The notes under the pieces are model-generated. The model was not told the DNA's origin. It was given only the letters and a program-made list of their open reading frames with translations, and ran no database searches. A stretch of DNA of 64,000 bases, from NCBI RefSeq assembly GCF_000765145.1, contig NZ_JMGA01000018.1, forward strand, positions 62,001 through 126,000. The letters are read 5' to 3'. Source of the DNA: Desulfosporosinus sp. HMP52 (lineage in GTDB: Bacteria > Bacillota > Desulfitobacteriia > Desulfitobacteriales > Desulfitobacteriaceae). Positions 34,752 to 43,423 of the stretch are shown here, one piece after another (the stretch's first letter is position 1; the number at the start of each line of letters is the position of its first letter). Made by a program: the position numbers and the translations under genes.

Positions 34752-36128
34752 GTGGATTGGTTGAACAAACGCGCTTTGGTAATAGGGGCAGGTTTAAGTG
34801 GACAGGCGGCGGTTCGAAAACTTCAGAAGCTGGGAGCTGAGGTTTTCTTGACAGATAGTAAGTCGGCAGAACAGCTTGCTGGTATAGAGGATATCAGACT
34901 CGATACAAAACATTTGCTTTTAGGAGAAATGCCGGAATTTGCTGAGATTAATCCTGAGCTAATTGTTTTGTCACCGGGGGTTTCCCCTAAGCTCCCTTTA
35001 GTTCAAGAGGGACTTTCTCGCAATGTGACTTTGTGGAGTGAAGTAGAACTGGCTATGCATGACTGTCCCGCCCTTTGTGTTGGCGTAACCGGGACAAATG
35101 GTAAAACGACGACCACAACTCTTATAGGAGAATTGGCTAAGCTAACAGGTAAGCCTACAGTTGTTGCGGGGAATATTGGAGTTGCTTTAAGCGGGCAAGT
35201 AAACGGCTTAGGGGATAACAGTATTGTTGTGGCTGAACTATCTAGTTTTCAATTGGAATTTGTGGATAAACTTCATGTACATATAGGAGTTTTGTTAAAT
35301 CTTACCCCTGATCATTTGGACAGGCATGGAACATTGGAAAACTACCTAGAGGCTAAGGCTCAAATTTTTAAAAACCAAACTCCTATGGATTTAGCAATCT
35401 TAAATTGGGATGACCCAAGAGTCAGAGAATTAGGGACAAAATTAAAAAGTCAAGTGATTTATTTCAGTCCCACTACTTTTTTGCAAGATGGAATCAGTCT
35501 ATGGCATGATGATATTGTCTTTGCGGTTAAGGAAAAGAAGACGATGATTCCTATTATTTCGCGAAAGAATCTCCAATTACGCGGAGCTCACAATTTGGAA
35601 AATGTTATGGCATCTGCCGCTGCCGCAAGAGCATTCGGGCTTTCCTGGACTGAGATTTCAGAAGGACTTGCTCGGTTCAAGGGAGTTGAACATCGCCAAG
35701 AAGTTGTAGGGTCCTTTGCAGGGGTGCTTTTTGTAAATGATTCTAAAGGTACGAATACAGATGCGGCAACTAAAGCTTTGCAGGCTTTCGACGAGCCTTT
35801 GGTGTTAATTGCCGGAGGAAAAAATAAGGGACTTGATTTCCACGAATTTATGAAGGTTGTCCGAAAAAAGGTCAAAAGTTTAATTTTGCTGGGACAAGCG
35901 GCTGAGGAGATGGAACAGGCGGCTAAGGATGAGGGGGTTGAGAGGATTATAAGGGTTTCTACTTTCGAGGAAGGGGTAGAGAAAGCCATCTCTGAAGCAA
36001 AGCCTGGAGATGTCGTATTATTATCTCCTGCTTGTACAAGTTGGGATATGTTTAAGAATTATGAGCAAAGAGGGGAATTGTTTAAGGAGTTAGTGCGTAG
36101 GCATTATAGGGAACCCATTCAAAAATAA
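34752..36128 (+). CDS. murD: UDP-MurNAc-L-Ala:D-Glu ligase MurD
   Basis: The 458-residue ligase has an N-terminal Rossmann start (ALVIGAGLSGQAAV), P-loop GVTGTNGKTTTTTL near residues 110-123, VNDSKGTNTDAATKAL and LLSPACTSWDMF, diagnostic of MurD. It adds D-glutamate, the second residue. GTG 34752 follows GGAGGG by seven bases. The TTG at 34731 precedes that site and is rejected. Confidence 0.96.
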   Translation: MDWLNKRALVIGAGLSGQAAVRKLQKLGAEVFLTDSKSAEQLAGIEDIRLDTKHLLLGEMPEFAEINPELIVLSPGVSPKLPLVQEGLSRNVTLWSEVELAMHDCPALCVGVTGTNGKTTTTTLIGELAKLTGKPTVVAGNIGVALSGQVNGLGDNSIVVAELSSFQLEFVDKLHVHIGVLLNLTPDHLDRHGTLENYLEAKAQIFKNQTPMDLAILNWDDPRVRELGTKLKSQVIYFSPTTFLQDGISLWHDDIVFAVKEKKTMIPIISRKNLQLRGAHNLENVMASAAAARAFGLSWTEISEGLARFKGVEHRQEVVGSFAGVLFVNDSKGTNTDAATKALQAFDEPLVLIAGGKNKGLDFHEFMKVVRKKVKSLILLGQAAEEMEQAAKDEGVERIIRVSTFEEGVEKAISEAKPGDVVLLSPACTSWDMFKNYEQRGELFKELVRRHYREPIQK

Positions 36129-36143
36129 AAGGGGGATCTATTA

Positions 36144-37238
36144 ATGCGAAAGTACCATCGACCGGATTTAGTCTTGTTAGGGGCAATTTTAGCTCTGTTA
36201 GCGATAGGTTTCGTTATGGTTTATAGTTCGAGTGCTGTTAGAGGCTATATTCAGTATGACGATCCTTATCACTATCTTAAGATGGAAATACTCTGGGTTA
36301 CGATGGGGCTAGTAGCAATGTTTGTCAGCATGGTTATAGATTTGCGCTGGGTGCGAAAATATGCTAAGCCTGCACTTATTATGGCTATTGTCCTGCTGAT
36401 TGCTGTTAAGATCCCGGGAATTGGGCGAAGGGTTAATGGAGCGGATCGATGGATTGGACTAGGGCCATTGTCTATTCAGCCTTCGGAAGTAATCAAGCTT
36501 TCCATGGTCTTGATGATGTCTCATGTTTTGGCGCTTAATCCTCATAAGATTGAGTCCTTCCGCAAAGGAGTTTTGCCCATCCTTGGTCTAATGGGAGTCA
36601 TTGCCGGATTGATTATGCTTCAGCCTGATTTGGGGACGACATTAGTAATAGCTGCTACCACCTTTTTTATGTTAATTGCTGCGGGAGCCAAGACAAGTCA
36701 CATTATGGCTTTGGCCGGAACAGGTTTAGGATTGGTGGTTGCTGCCATTGCAGCAGCACCCTACCGTATGAGACGTATTTTTGCATTTTTGGATCCGTGG
36801 GCAGATCCTTTGGGAAATGGATATCAGACCATTCAGGCGCTGTTAGCCTTGGGACCCGGAGGACTGTTTGGTTTAGGATTAGGGCAGAGCAGGCAAAAGT
36901 TTCTTTATCTGCCGGAAAATCATACGGACTTTATCTTCGCTATGATTGGTGAAGAACTCGGTTTTGTAGGGGCTTCTTTAGTGGTTTTGATTTTCTTCCT
37001 TTTTGCCTGGCGAGGCTTTCGGGTGGCAATGAGGGCTCCTGATCCATTCATGGGTTTCCTGGCGGTTGGATTAACTGCTATGGTATCTATTCAAGCAATG
37101 ATCAATATGGGTGTTGTAAGCGGGGTATTGCCTGTTACGGGAATCACCTTACCGTTTATAAGCTATGGAGGAACTTCTTTGGTTTTCACTATGTTAGGTG
37201 TTGGAGTGTTGTTGAATATTTCCAGGGAAGTAAGATAG
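36144..37238 (+). CDS. ftsW: SEDS-family lipid II polymerase FtsW/SpoVE
   Basis: A 364-residue polytopic SEDS protein. Hallmarks are VMVYSSSAVRG, GADRWIGLGPLSIQPSEVIKLS, LLALGPGGLFGLGLGQSRQKFLYLPE (split across the catalytic loop) and FISYGGTSLVFTMLGVGVLLNISREV. SEDS proteins polymerise lipid II with a partner class B PBP, here probably the SpoVD-like protein. Whether it acts in vegetative division, spore cortex (SpoVE) or both cannot be told. ATG 36144 follows AAAGGGGGA. Confidence 0.93.
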   Translation: MRKYHRPDLVLLGAILALLAIGFVMVYSSSAVRGYIQYDDPYHYLKMEILWVTMGLVAMFVSMVIDLRWVRKYAKPALIMAIVLLIAVKIPGIGRRVNGADRWIGLGPLSIQPSEVIKLSMVLMMSHVLALNPHKIESFRKGVLPILGLMGVIAGLIMLQPDLGTTLVIAATTFFMLIAAGAKTSHIMALAGTGLGLVVAAIAAAPYRMRRIFAFLDPWADPLGNGYQTIQALLALGPGGLFGLGLGQSRQKFLYLPENHTDFIFAMIGEELGFVGASLVVLIFFLFAWRGFRVAMRAPDPFMGFLAVGLTAMVSIQAMINMGVVSGVLPVTGITLPFISYGGTSLVFTMLGVGVLLNISREVR

Positions 37239-37297
37239 TGAACTTGAGGCAGGATGTTCGGGGCTCACAATAGTCTCCAGTGGAGAAAGGGGTATGG

Positions 37298-38410
37298 ATG
37301 GTGCGCGTTATTTTGACCGGTGGTGGAACAGGTGGGCATATTTATCCGGCATTAGCTATTGCCAAAGGTTTGTTGGCACGTGATGCTAATACGCAAATTC
37401 TCTATGTAGGAATCCAGGATGGGATGGAAGCGCGTTTAGTACCGGAAGCAGGGATAGCCTTTAAAGGTATTTCCGGAAAGGGACTTCCTCGTAAGTTAAG
37501 TCTGGATACAATAAAGGTTATTGGTAAAAGTTTTAAAGCCCTATGGGAAACCAAGAACGTCTTACGTGAGTTCCATCCGGACTTAGTCATCGGGACAGGG
37601 GGATATGTATCCGGTCCGGTGGTATTGACAGCTGCCCTTTTTAAGATTCCGACCTTACTTCATGAGCAAAATGCCTGGCCCGGTATTACTAATCGGATTT
37701 TGGCAAGAGTAGTGAACAAAGTTATGGTGACATTCCCCGAGAGCATTGCACATTTTGGGGTTAAGAATAAAATGGAACTGGTTGGACTACCGGTTCGTCA
37801 GGAAATTGGTGGGTATTCTCGTGAAATTGGGGCAAAGCATTTTGGACTTCGCTCGGATCGGTTGACCCTGCTTGTAACGGGTGGAAGCAGAGGTGCTCGC
37901 ACTTTAAATCAGGCTATGATCAAGGTCTTGGAATGTCTGGCCCAGCGACGGGATATCCAAGTGATTTGGGCCACCGGAAGCGTTACCTATGCAGAAACTA
38001 TTGCAGAATTAAAACAAAGAGAGATTCCTTGGGAAAGTCCGCAATGGCGAGTTGTGGAATATTTGAAAGATATGCCGGAAGCTTTAGCCTGTACAGATTT
38101 GTATATCGGTAGGGCTGGGGCGGCATCACTGGCTGAGCTGATGGTTGCCGGGATACCTGGAATTTTAATTCCCTACCCTTTTGCGGCAGAGAATCATCAG
38201 GAACATAACGCCCAGGCTCTAGTTCAAGCAGGGGCTGCTCAAGTAATCTTGGACTCAGAATGTAATGGGGAAAGACTGTGGAATGAAATTAATCTGCTAA
38301 TCTCTCAGTCATCCCTTTTAGCAAAAATGGGAGAGGCTTCCCGAACTTTAGCTCAGCCAAAGGCCTTAGATAAGATTGTAGATCTTTGCCTAGCTACTGC
38401 CTGGCGCTGA
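37298..38410 (+). CDS. murG: UDP-GlcNAc:lipid I GlcNAc transferase MurG
   Basis: A 370-residue GT28 enzyme that makes lipid II at the inner membrane face. It begins MVRVILTGGGTGGHIYPALA. GTGGYVSGP, HEQNAWPG, VTGGSRGARTLN and GRAGAASLAELMVAGIP follow, all at family positions. ATG 37298 follows AAAGGGG by five bases. GTG 37280 is in frame but poorly served. A gap of over 450 bases with palindromes follows, unusual in this compact cluster. Confidence 0.96.
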   Translation: MVRVILTGGGTGGHIYPALAIAKGLLARDANTQILYVGIQDGMEARLVPEAGIAFKGISGKGLPRKLSLDTIKVIGKSFKALWETKNVLREFHPDLVIGTGGYVSGPVVLTAALFKIPTLLHEQNAWPGITNRILARVVNKVMVTFPESIAHFGVKNKMELVGLPVRQEIGGYSREIGAKHFGLRSDRLTLLVTGGSRGARTLNQAMIKVLECLAQRRDIQVIWATGSVTYAETIAELKQREIPWESPQWRVVEYLKDMPEALACTDLYIGRAGAASLAELMVAGIPGILIPYPFAAENHQEHNAQALVQAGAAQVILDSECNGERLWNEINLLISQSSLLAKMGEASRTLAQPKALDKIVDLCLATAWR

Positions 38411-38431
38411 TCGTGGTTCGTAGTTCGAAAG
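38411..38431. repeat. Dispersed TTCG-rich intergenic repeat, copy 3
   Basis: TCGTGGTTCGTAGTTCGAAA begins directly after the murG stop. It is related to the runs at 9091 and 15844. Confidence 0.5.
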
Positions 38432-38584
38432 TCAATAACATAGGATAATTACTTTTCTGGCTTAATAAAGGTTTAGTGATATCGTTGTAGTCAAGATTGG
38501 GAGGTTCAACTTGCCATATTTGGTGATAGCAAGGTTCTAAACTGTAAAGCCGTGTGCGATAATACAAGTTAGGGGTGGTTCTCG

Positions 38585-38632
38585 ACTTGTATCCTGGGCT
38601 CATTTTAAAAGGAGTGAGTCCAGGATACAAGT
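38585..38632. repeat. Stem-loop with 13-base perfect arms
   Basis: ACTTGTATCCTGG at 38585-38597 pairs with CCAGGATACAAGT at 38620-38632. Inner bases GCTCA and TGAGT extend the pairing. No T-run follows. Confidence 0.7.
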
Positions 38633-38645
38633 TAATTAAAAATAC

Positions 38646-38676
38646 TGGAACACCTACTTCAAAAGTCGGTGTTCCA
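38646..38676 (+). terminator. Possible terminator hairpin after murG
   Basis: TGGAACACC at 38646-38654 pairs with GGTGTTCCA at 38668-38676, with inner ACTT and AAGT. The tail TAGTCTTTT is weakly T-rich. Confidence 0.45.
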
Positions 38677-38873
38677 TAGTCTTTTGGTAACGATAACCTC
38701 TGTGGGAGTATCGGCTGGAAGTTTTCGCTAGAGCGAAGGTTGCAGGCCTAGGGTTCTCGACTTGGATTTTAATAGCATAAATCTGTGTTAAAAGGACCGT
38801 CCCTCTAACACTTCGCTCACACCTTTTTACTCCGATGCATAGCATATGGCAGTGAACAATGAAAGGAGTGAGC

Positions 38874-39716
38874 ATGGTGTGGCCGAAGCGAAAGATACAA
38901 CTGGCTGCTTCTTCTGCAGTTCCAGGAATCAGTGGGGTTAGGGCAGTTTTAGAAGAAATCCAGCTCGATTATTCTATGGTTGAACCGAATCAGGAGGATT
39001 TAAACCGAGAATTTAAAGAGAACTGGCTGGATAAGCCTTTCGATGGTAATGCTGTTCAAGTTTCGGAAGTTTTTAGCCCTGTAACAGAATTGATTTTCTG
39101 GCCTGACCTGCAAGAGGAGGATTCTCTAAGAGAAAAGGCTTTTGCGAAGGGGATAAAATTTCAATCTGTTCAATCATTTATACATAATCTTTTAGAAGAT
39201 GACTTAATTATTTGGATTTCAGAGCCGGCAGTCCTTATTAATGAACGTCCTTTGCTATCGCACATCTTAAATCAGGCTGGCTTTGAACCAACCATACTTT
39301 GGGCAACTCCTGATGGAAAGTGGCAATGTGAATGGAAAGAGGGAGTGTATTGGCTTATATCCGAGTCCTGGTTAGATGGTCTTATGGAAAAAAACACCTT
39401 GGGAAGAAGAGTTGGTAATGACAGAGGAAATGCAAAAGCGGCTTGGGAGATCCGAGAAAATCAGATTGACTTTTACCGCTCGCAAGATAGAAAGAAGTTT
39501 GTGGGACATTTGCCGCGTTGGCCTAAACTATCCGAGGAAAAAGCAGCTGTTCAAAACATAGCTATGTGCATAGATCTGGGACTTTCCTGGCTGGATATAA
39601 GGCTGGCTCTTAGCTCTATTTGGAAGAACGAAAGAATGGCAGATAACTTGAGGTGGAATATTAATGATTTTGGATGGAATGCCGGGGCGTGTAGAGAAGA
39701 ATTATCCGCTCCATAA
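38874..39716 (+). CDS. MurC-like protein lacking the ATP site (at the murC position)
   Basis: This 280-residue protein lies where murC normally sits. Read beside MurC it follows the same order. There is a Rossmann-like start. VTELIFWPDLQEEDSLREKA and GIKFQSVQSFIHNLLED match the end of the MurC N-domain. IWISEPAVLINERPLLSHILNQAGFEPT fits the VxGTHGKTT-to-helix stretch with the P-loop lost. GVYWLISESWLDGLM fits YxVxEADESDGSFL. Near the end, NIAMCIDLGLSWLDIRLALSSI fits the central-domain helix. The substrate-binding C-domain is absent. It may be a scaffold or relic. ATG 38874 follows AAGGAG. The frame overlaps murB by 53 bases. The homology is by eye. Confidence 0.5.
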   Translation: MVWPKRKIQLAASSAVPGISGVRAVLEEIQLDYSMVEPNQEDLNREFKENWLDKPFDGNAVQVSEVFSPVTELIFWPDLQEEDSLREKAFAKGIKFQSVQSFIHNLLEDDLIIWISEPAVLINERPLLSHILNQAGFEPTILWATPDGKWQCEWKEGVYWLISESWLDGLMEKNTLGRRVGNDRGNAKAAWEIRENQIDFYRSQDRKKFVGHLPRWPKLSEEKAAVQNIAMCIDLGLSWLDIRLALSSIWKNERMADNLRWNINDFGWNAGACREELSAP

Positions 39717-40569
39717 ACTGAGTACGTGGAGGATTGGTGGGCCGGCCGAGACTGTATATTGGCCTGAAACAATTGAGGACTTACTAAATGTATGGCAGCG
39801 GGCCCAAGCAGCGGAAATTCCCGTGCGCTTAATTGGACGTGGATCGAATGTCCTCTTTCCGGATGAAGGACTTTCTGGAATCACCTTAGTTTCAACATCT
39901 CTACGCGGAATTAACTGGGGGGATCATTCGGTCAGAGTTGAGGCCGGATATACATTAGCTCGTTTGGCTCAAGAGGCAGGCGAACTGGGATGGAGTGGCT
40001 TGGAGTTTGCACGAGGGATTCCGGGCTCTATTGGCGGGGCCATTATGATGAATGCCGGTGCCCATGGCGGTGAAATTTCTTCCTGTGTACTTAGTGTTTC
40101 AACACTCTGGGCGGATGGGAGTATTAAGAAATTAAAGCGTGATGAATTCGAGTTTGCCTATAGATTCTGTTCTTTGCGGGGGCATGCCTGGGTTTTAGAA
40201 GCTCACCTTAAATTCAAGGCAGGTGAACGGGAACAAATCTTGCAGGATATGCGAGAATACTTAACAAAACGGACAGCAAATCAACCACTTGAGCTGCCTA
40301 ATGCGGGGAGCGTTTTTCGAAATCCACCAGGACATTCTGCCGGACGATTGATTGAGGCCGCGGGTTGGAAAGGAAGAAGTATAGGTGGTGCGAAAGTATC
40401 CGAGAAGCATGCAAATTTTATTGTCAACACAGGCCTTGCAACCTCCAGTGATGTTCTTGCCTTGATAGAAGCCATTAAGGCGGATATTCAATTGAAATAT
40501 GGAATTGGCTTACAAACGGAAGTAGAAAGTATTTTAACGGCACAAGTCAACCGAAGAAGAGATGTTTAG
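39664..40569 (+). CDS. murB: UDP-N-acetylenolpyruvoylglucosamine reductase MurB
   Basis: A 301-residue flavoprotein that reduces enolpyruvyl-UDP-GlcNAc to UDP-MurNAc. Motifs are LSTWRIGGPAE at residues 18-28, GRGSNVLFPDEG, GIPGSIGGAIMMNAGAHGGE, and the active-site serine in NAGSVFRNPPG, with SEKHANFIVN near the end. It is a type-IIa-like short form. ATG 39664 has GAGGTGG seven bases upstream. The gene starts within the MurC-like gene, so the two are coupled. Confidence 0.95.
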   Translation: MILDGMPGRVEKNYPLHKLSTWRIGGPAETVYWPETIEDLLNVWQRAQAAEIPVRLIGRGSNVLFPDEGLSGITLVSTSLRGINWGDHSVRVEAGYTLARLAQEAGELGWSGLEFARGIPGSIGGAIMMNAGAHGGEISSCVLSVSTLWADGSIKKLKRDEFEFAYRFCSLRGHAWVLEAHLKFKAGEREQILQDMREYLTKRTANQPLELPNAGSVFRNPPGHSAGRLIEAAGWKGRSIGGAKVSEKHANFIVNTGLATSSDVLALIEAIKADIQLKYGIGLQTEVESILTAQVNRRRDV

Positions 40570-40633
40570 AGGAAGCCACTCATAGTTTGTTAGAACCGGA
40601 TTGAATTGTTTAAAAGGGGAGTGGATTATAGTG

Positions 40634-41914
40634 ATGGATCGCTATGTTATCACAGGTAAACAAAGGTTAGAAGGAAGTATCCGAGTTAGTGGGGCAAAGA
40701 ATTCTTCCCTTCCCTTATTAGCTGCATCGTTACTGGCAGAAGGGACGTCTAGTTTACTTGAGATACCGGAGCTAGCTGATATTAAACATATGATCGAAGT
40801 GCTCGAAGGGCTTGGTTGTAAAGTCCTACGTCAAAATGAGGCTATGCATATTGATGCTGGAGGGCTTGAGTCCTGCGAGGTTGATGAAGCTTTAATGCGG
40901 CAAATGCGAGCATCCAATCTAATTTTAGGTCCCTTGTTAGCGCGATATGGTAGGGTTAAAATATCTAGGCCGGGAGGATGCGCTATTGGTTCCCGTCCCA
41001 TGGATCAGCATATAAAAGGTTTGCAGCTGTTAGGAGTAAAGGTTAAGGAAAGGCATGGTTATATTGAAGCCTGGACAGATCATCTCCAAGGTGCGGATGT
41101 TTATTTAGATGTCCCGAGCGTTGGAGCTACAGAAAACATTATGATGGCCGCAGTTTTGGCAAAAGGGACAACAATCATAAGAAATGCAGCACGTGAGCCG
41201 GAAATAGTAGATTTACAAAATTTTCTCAACAAAATGGGTGGAAAAGTGCGCGGAGCAGGGATGGATGTTTTAAGAATTGATGGAGTTGATTCCCTTCGTC
41301 CTGCAGAACATAGGGTTATTCCTGATCGCATTGAAGCGGGTACCCATATGATAGCTGCTGTCATGACCAGAGGAGATGTAGTCATCGAAAATGTCGTTCC
41401 TGAACATCTGGAACCTGTGATTGCTAAATTACGGCAGGCCGGGGCCTCCATAACTCTTCTGGATGATTCAGTACGGGTGAAGCAGTTGGGCGGGATACGA
41501 GGGGTAGACCTTAAAACAATGCCATATCCTGGATTTCCAACCGACATGCAGCCTCAGTTTATGGCTATGTTGTCCAGTGCGGAAGGAACAAGCATAATCA
41601 CTGAGACAATCTTCGAGAATCGTTTTCAACATGTGGATGAGCTGCGTAGAATGGGGGCTCAAATTACGGTTGAGGGCAGGACAGCGATTATACGAGGGGT
41701 TAAGTCTCTTGAAGGAGCTTTCGTTGAAGCTACAGATCTTCGCGCCGGAGCAGCTCTCTTCTTAGCGGCATTAGCAGCAGAGGAGGCAACTGTGCTGGAA
41801 AAGGTAGACTACATTGATCGAGGATATGAAAAACTTGAAGAAAAATACTGCGGTTTAGGAGCAAAGCTTTTGCGCGTTTCTAAAAAGGCAAAAAGTGAGA
41901 TTTCTATGAATTAA
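40634..41914 (+). CDS. murA: UDP-N-acetylglucosamine 1-carboxyvinyltransferase MurA
   Basis: A 426-residue enzyme catalysing the first committed step of peptidoglycan synthesis. It has the substrate-binding SGAKNSSLPLLAASLLAEG near residue 20 and the fosfomycin-target cysteine in RPGGCAIGSRPMD near residue 116. FPTDMQPQFMAM also fits. Starts GTG 40631 and ATG 40634 are adjacent and share the AAGGGGAG site; the ATG gives the usual N-terminus. Confidence 0.96.
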   Translation: MDRYVITGKQRLEGSIRVSGAKNSSLPLLAASLLAEGTSSLLEIPELADIKHMIEVLEGLGCKVLRQNEAMHIDAGGLESCEVDEALMRQMRASNLILGPLLARYGRVKISRPGGCAIGSRPMDQHIKGLQLLGVKVKERHGYIEAWTDHLQGADVYLDVPSVGATENIMMAAVLAKGTTIIRNAAREPEIVDLQNFLNKMGGKVRGAGMDVLRIDGVDSLRPAEHRVIPDRIEAGTHMIAAVMTRGDVVIENVVPEHLEPVIAKLRQAGASITLLDDSVRVKQLGGIRGVDLKTMPYPGFPTDMQPQFMAMLSSAEGTSIITETIFENRFQHVDELRRMGAQITVEGRTAIIRGVKSLEGAFVEATDLRAGAALFLAALAAEEATVLEKVDYIDRGYEKLEEKYCGLGAKLLRVSKKAKSEISMN

Positions 41915-41991
41915 TTTTGAAGAACTTTAAATTTTGTATAGCAGAATAGGACTGTATTCGTTATACTTGGGACAAGGAGGAAAATACCACT

Positions 41992-42717
41992 ATGGAACCC
42001 AAGAAAATGAATACGTCCTTTCTCTATATCGCAGTATTGACGATTCTGCTTTCCCTGGGTTTGGCGCTGTTTTTACGCTCCAATGCTTTTGCTATTCAAC
42101 ATGTTAGTGTGCAAGGATTAAGTCTCATTTCAGAAAGCGAAATCCTAAAGTTAACAGACGGAATTCAAGGGCAAAACCTATTGCTTTTTGATCGGAAGGC
42201 TCTTCAATATAAGATATCTTTACATCCATTAATAAAAGATGTTCAATTCCAAAGAAATCTCCCTCAAACTCTGGTTGTTCAGGTTACTGAACGCACCCCT
42301 GTTGCTTTAGTTGTAGTCCCTAAAGGGGTTTTAGAGGTGGATTCCGAAGGGACTTTTTTGCGCCGGCTAGAGAGTTGGCCAAAAAATGATTATCCTGTGA
42401 TTAGTGGAATTGAACTTCCTGATACAGTTGGGCCCGGGCAGAACCTGGAAAATTCTCTCCTTAAAGCAGGTCTGAACTTGCTTAAACAAGCTCCGCCGGA
42501 ATTAGTTACTCAGATTGGAGAGTTGCATGTTAATGCTATCGAGCAAATCACTTTATTTTTGACAAGTGGGGTCGAAGTACGACTTGGACAAGCCAATGAG
42601 TGGAAAGATAAATTAATGGCACTTTACCAACTCTTAAGTGACGATGGGTACACTTCAATCCAACAAGGGGTTCGATATATTGATTTTACAGCGGCAAAAC
42701 CGGTAATTGGCCGCTAA
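41992..42717 (+). CDS. ftsQ: Cell division protein FtsQ/DivIB
   Basis: The 241-residue protein has a short cytoplasmic start, one membrane helix (about residues 10-28) and a POTRA domain (FAIQHVSVQGLSLISESEI, then LPQTLVVQVTERTPVALV). The beta domain with WPKNDYPVISG follows. It is a bitopic septal protein that binds FtsL and FtsB/DivIC. The ATG follows ACAAGGAGG. The next gene, sbp, starts 18 bases later. Confidence 0.9.
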   Translation: MEPKKMNTSFLYIAVLTILLSLGLALFLRSNAFAIQHVSVQGLSLISESEILKLTDGIQGQNLLLFDRKALQYKISLHPLIKDVQFQRNLPQTLVVQVTERTPVALVVVPKGVLEVDSEGTFLRRLESWPKNDYPVISGIELPDTVGPGQNLENSLLKAGLNLLKQAPPELVTQIGELHVNAIEQITLFLTSGVEVRLGQANEWKDKLMALYQLLSDDGYTSIQQGVRYIDFTAAKPVIGR

Positions 42718-42735
42718 GTCAGGAGGATTTTTAAT

Positions 42736-43065
42736 ATGTGGTTACCCTTATTAGGCTTAGTTTTAGGACTAGCAATTGGGTATGTAAGTCCTTTTTCAGT
42801 TCCAATCGAATATGCAAAATACTTATCGGTAGGAATCCTCGCAGCTTTAGATTCTGTTTTAGGGGGGATTCGCTCTGCACAAGAAGACCATTTTGATAGT
42901 ACTGTATTTCTAACAGGCTTTTTCAGCAATATGCTTCTTGCAGCACTGTTAGCCTATGTGGGTGACCGGATTGGTGTTGACCTTTATTTAGCAGCGGTAG
43001 TCGCTTTTGGTGTGCGTATATTCCAGAATCTGGGGAGCATCCGTCGTCATCTTCTTAAAAAATAG
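42736..43065 (+). CDS. sbp: Small basic membrane protein (DUF1290/Sbp family)
   Basis: The 109-residue protein has three hydrophobic segments and the family signature YLSVGILAALDSVLGGIRS with RIFQNLGSIRRHLL at the end. Sbp genes lie between ftsQ and ftsA/ftsZ in many Firmicutes; its function is unknown. The ATG follows TCAGGAGG. Confidence 0.9.
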   Translation: MWLPLLGLVLGLAIGYVSPFSVPIEYAKYLSVGILAALDSVLGGIRSAQEDHFDSTVFLTGFFSNMLLAALLAYVGDRIGVDLYLAAVVAFGVRIFQNLGSIRRHLLKK

Positions 43066-43423
43066 TAAATCATAACCTAAGAATATCTTTGACACTTTTA
43101 GAGGAATTGTTTGAAAGTAATTCTGGAAGTTTTTTAGAGATTCTTTGTTCCTTTTAAAGAAAAATTATTATTAAAAAAAGGGTTATTGGATAAGAATATA
43201 GAATTTGTAATGTTGTGTGTATAACATAATTGATTGGCCAATAAGCCATGGGATGGCAGATACTCCTAAAGGAGTAGTTCTAGAGACTAATGTTAGAAAT
43301 ATAGCCGTTATTCAGCGAGAAAGTTTACACATGAACATATGGAAGCACAGCAAAATTATAGAAATAACCTGTATTGTTAATAAATTATTGCAGGTAAGAA
43401 TGAGCGAGGGGGTTAACGCCTAA
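43066..43423. other. Spacer upstream of ftsZ
   Basis: This 358-base AT-rich gap sits where ftsA is found in many genomes. I see no ftsA remnant, clear promoter or hairpin. A 68-codon frame ending just before ftsZ lacks a ribosome site and recognisable sequence. It probably carries ftsZ promoters. Confidence 0.5.

Larger units (their letters stand above)
38411..38873. other. 463-base spacer with palindromes inside the dcw cluster
   Basis: This region has no credible gene. It holds a TTCG-rich repeat (38411-38431), a long stem-loop (38585-38632), a second stem-loop (38646-38676) and a direct repeat of GGTTCTCGACTTG (about 38576 and 38753). The rest of the cluster is packed with gaps under 100 bases up to murA. 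Confidence 0.7.

Noticed and set aside
38770-38820. Text resembling the start of the ileS leader (GCATAAATCTGTGTTAAAAG)
   Set aside because: No T-box motif, specifier or terminator follows. The likeness is short and could be chance.
38654-38875. Reverse-strand frames in the murG to MurC-like gap
   Set aside because: Short, no ribosome site, and crossed by inverted repeats.
43217-43423. 68-codon open frame ending just before ftsZ
   Set aside because: GTG start without a ribosome site and no resemblance to FtsA or any known protein. Probably a chance frame in the ftsZ promoter region.
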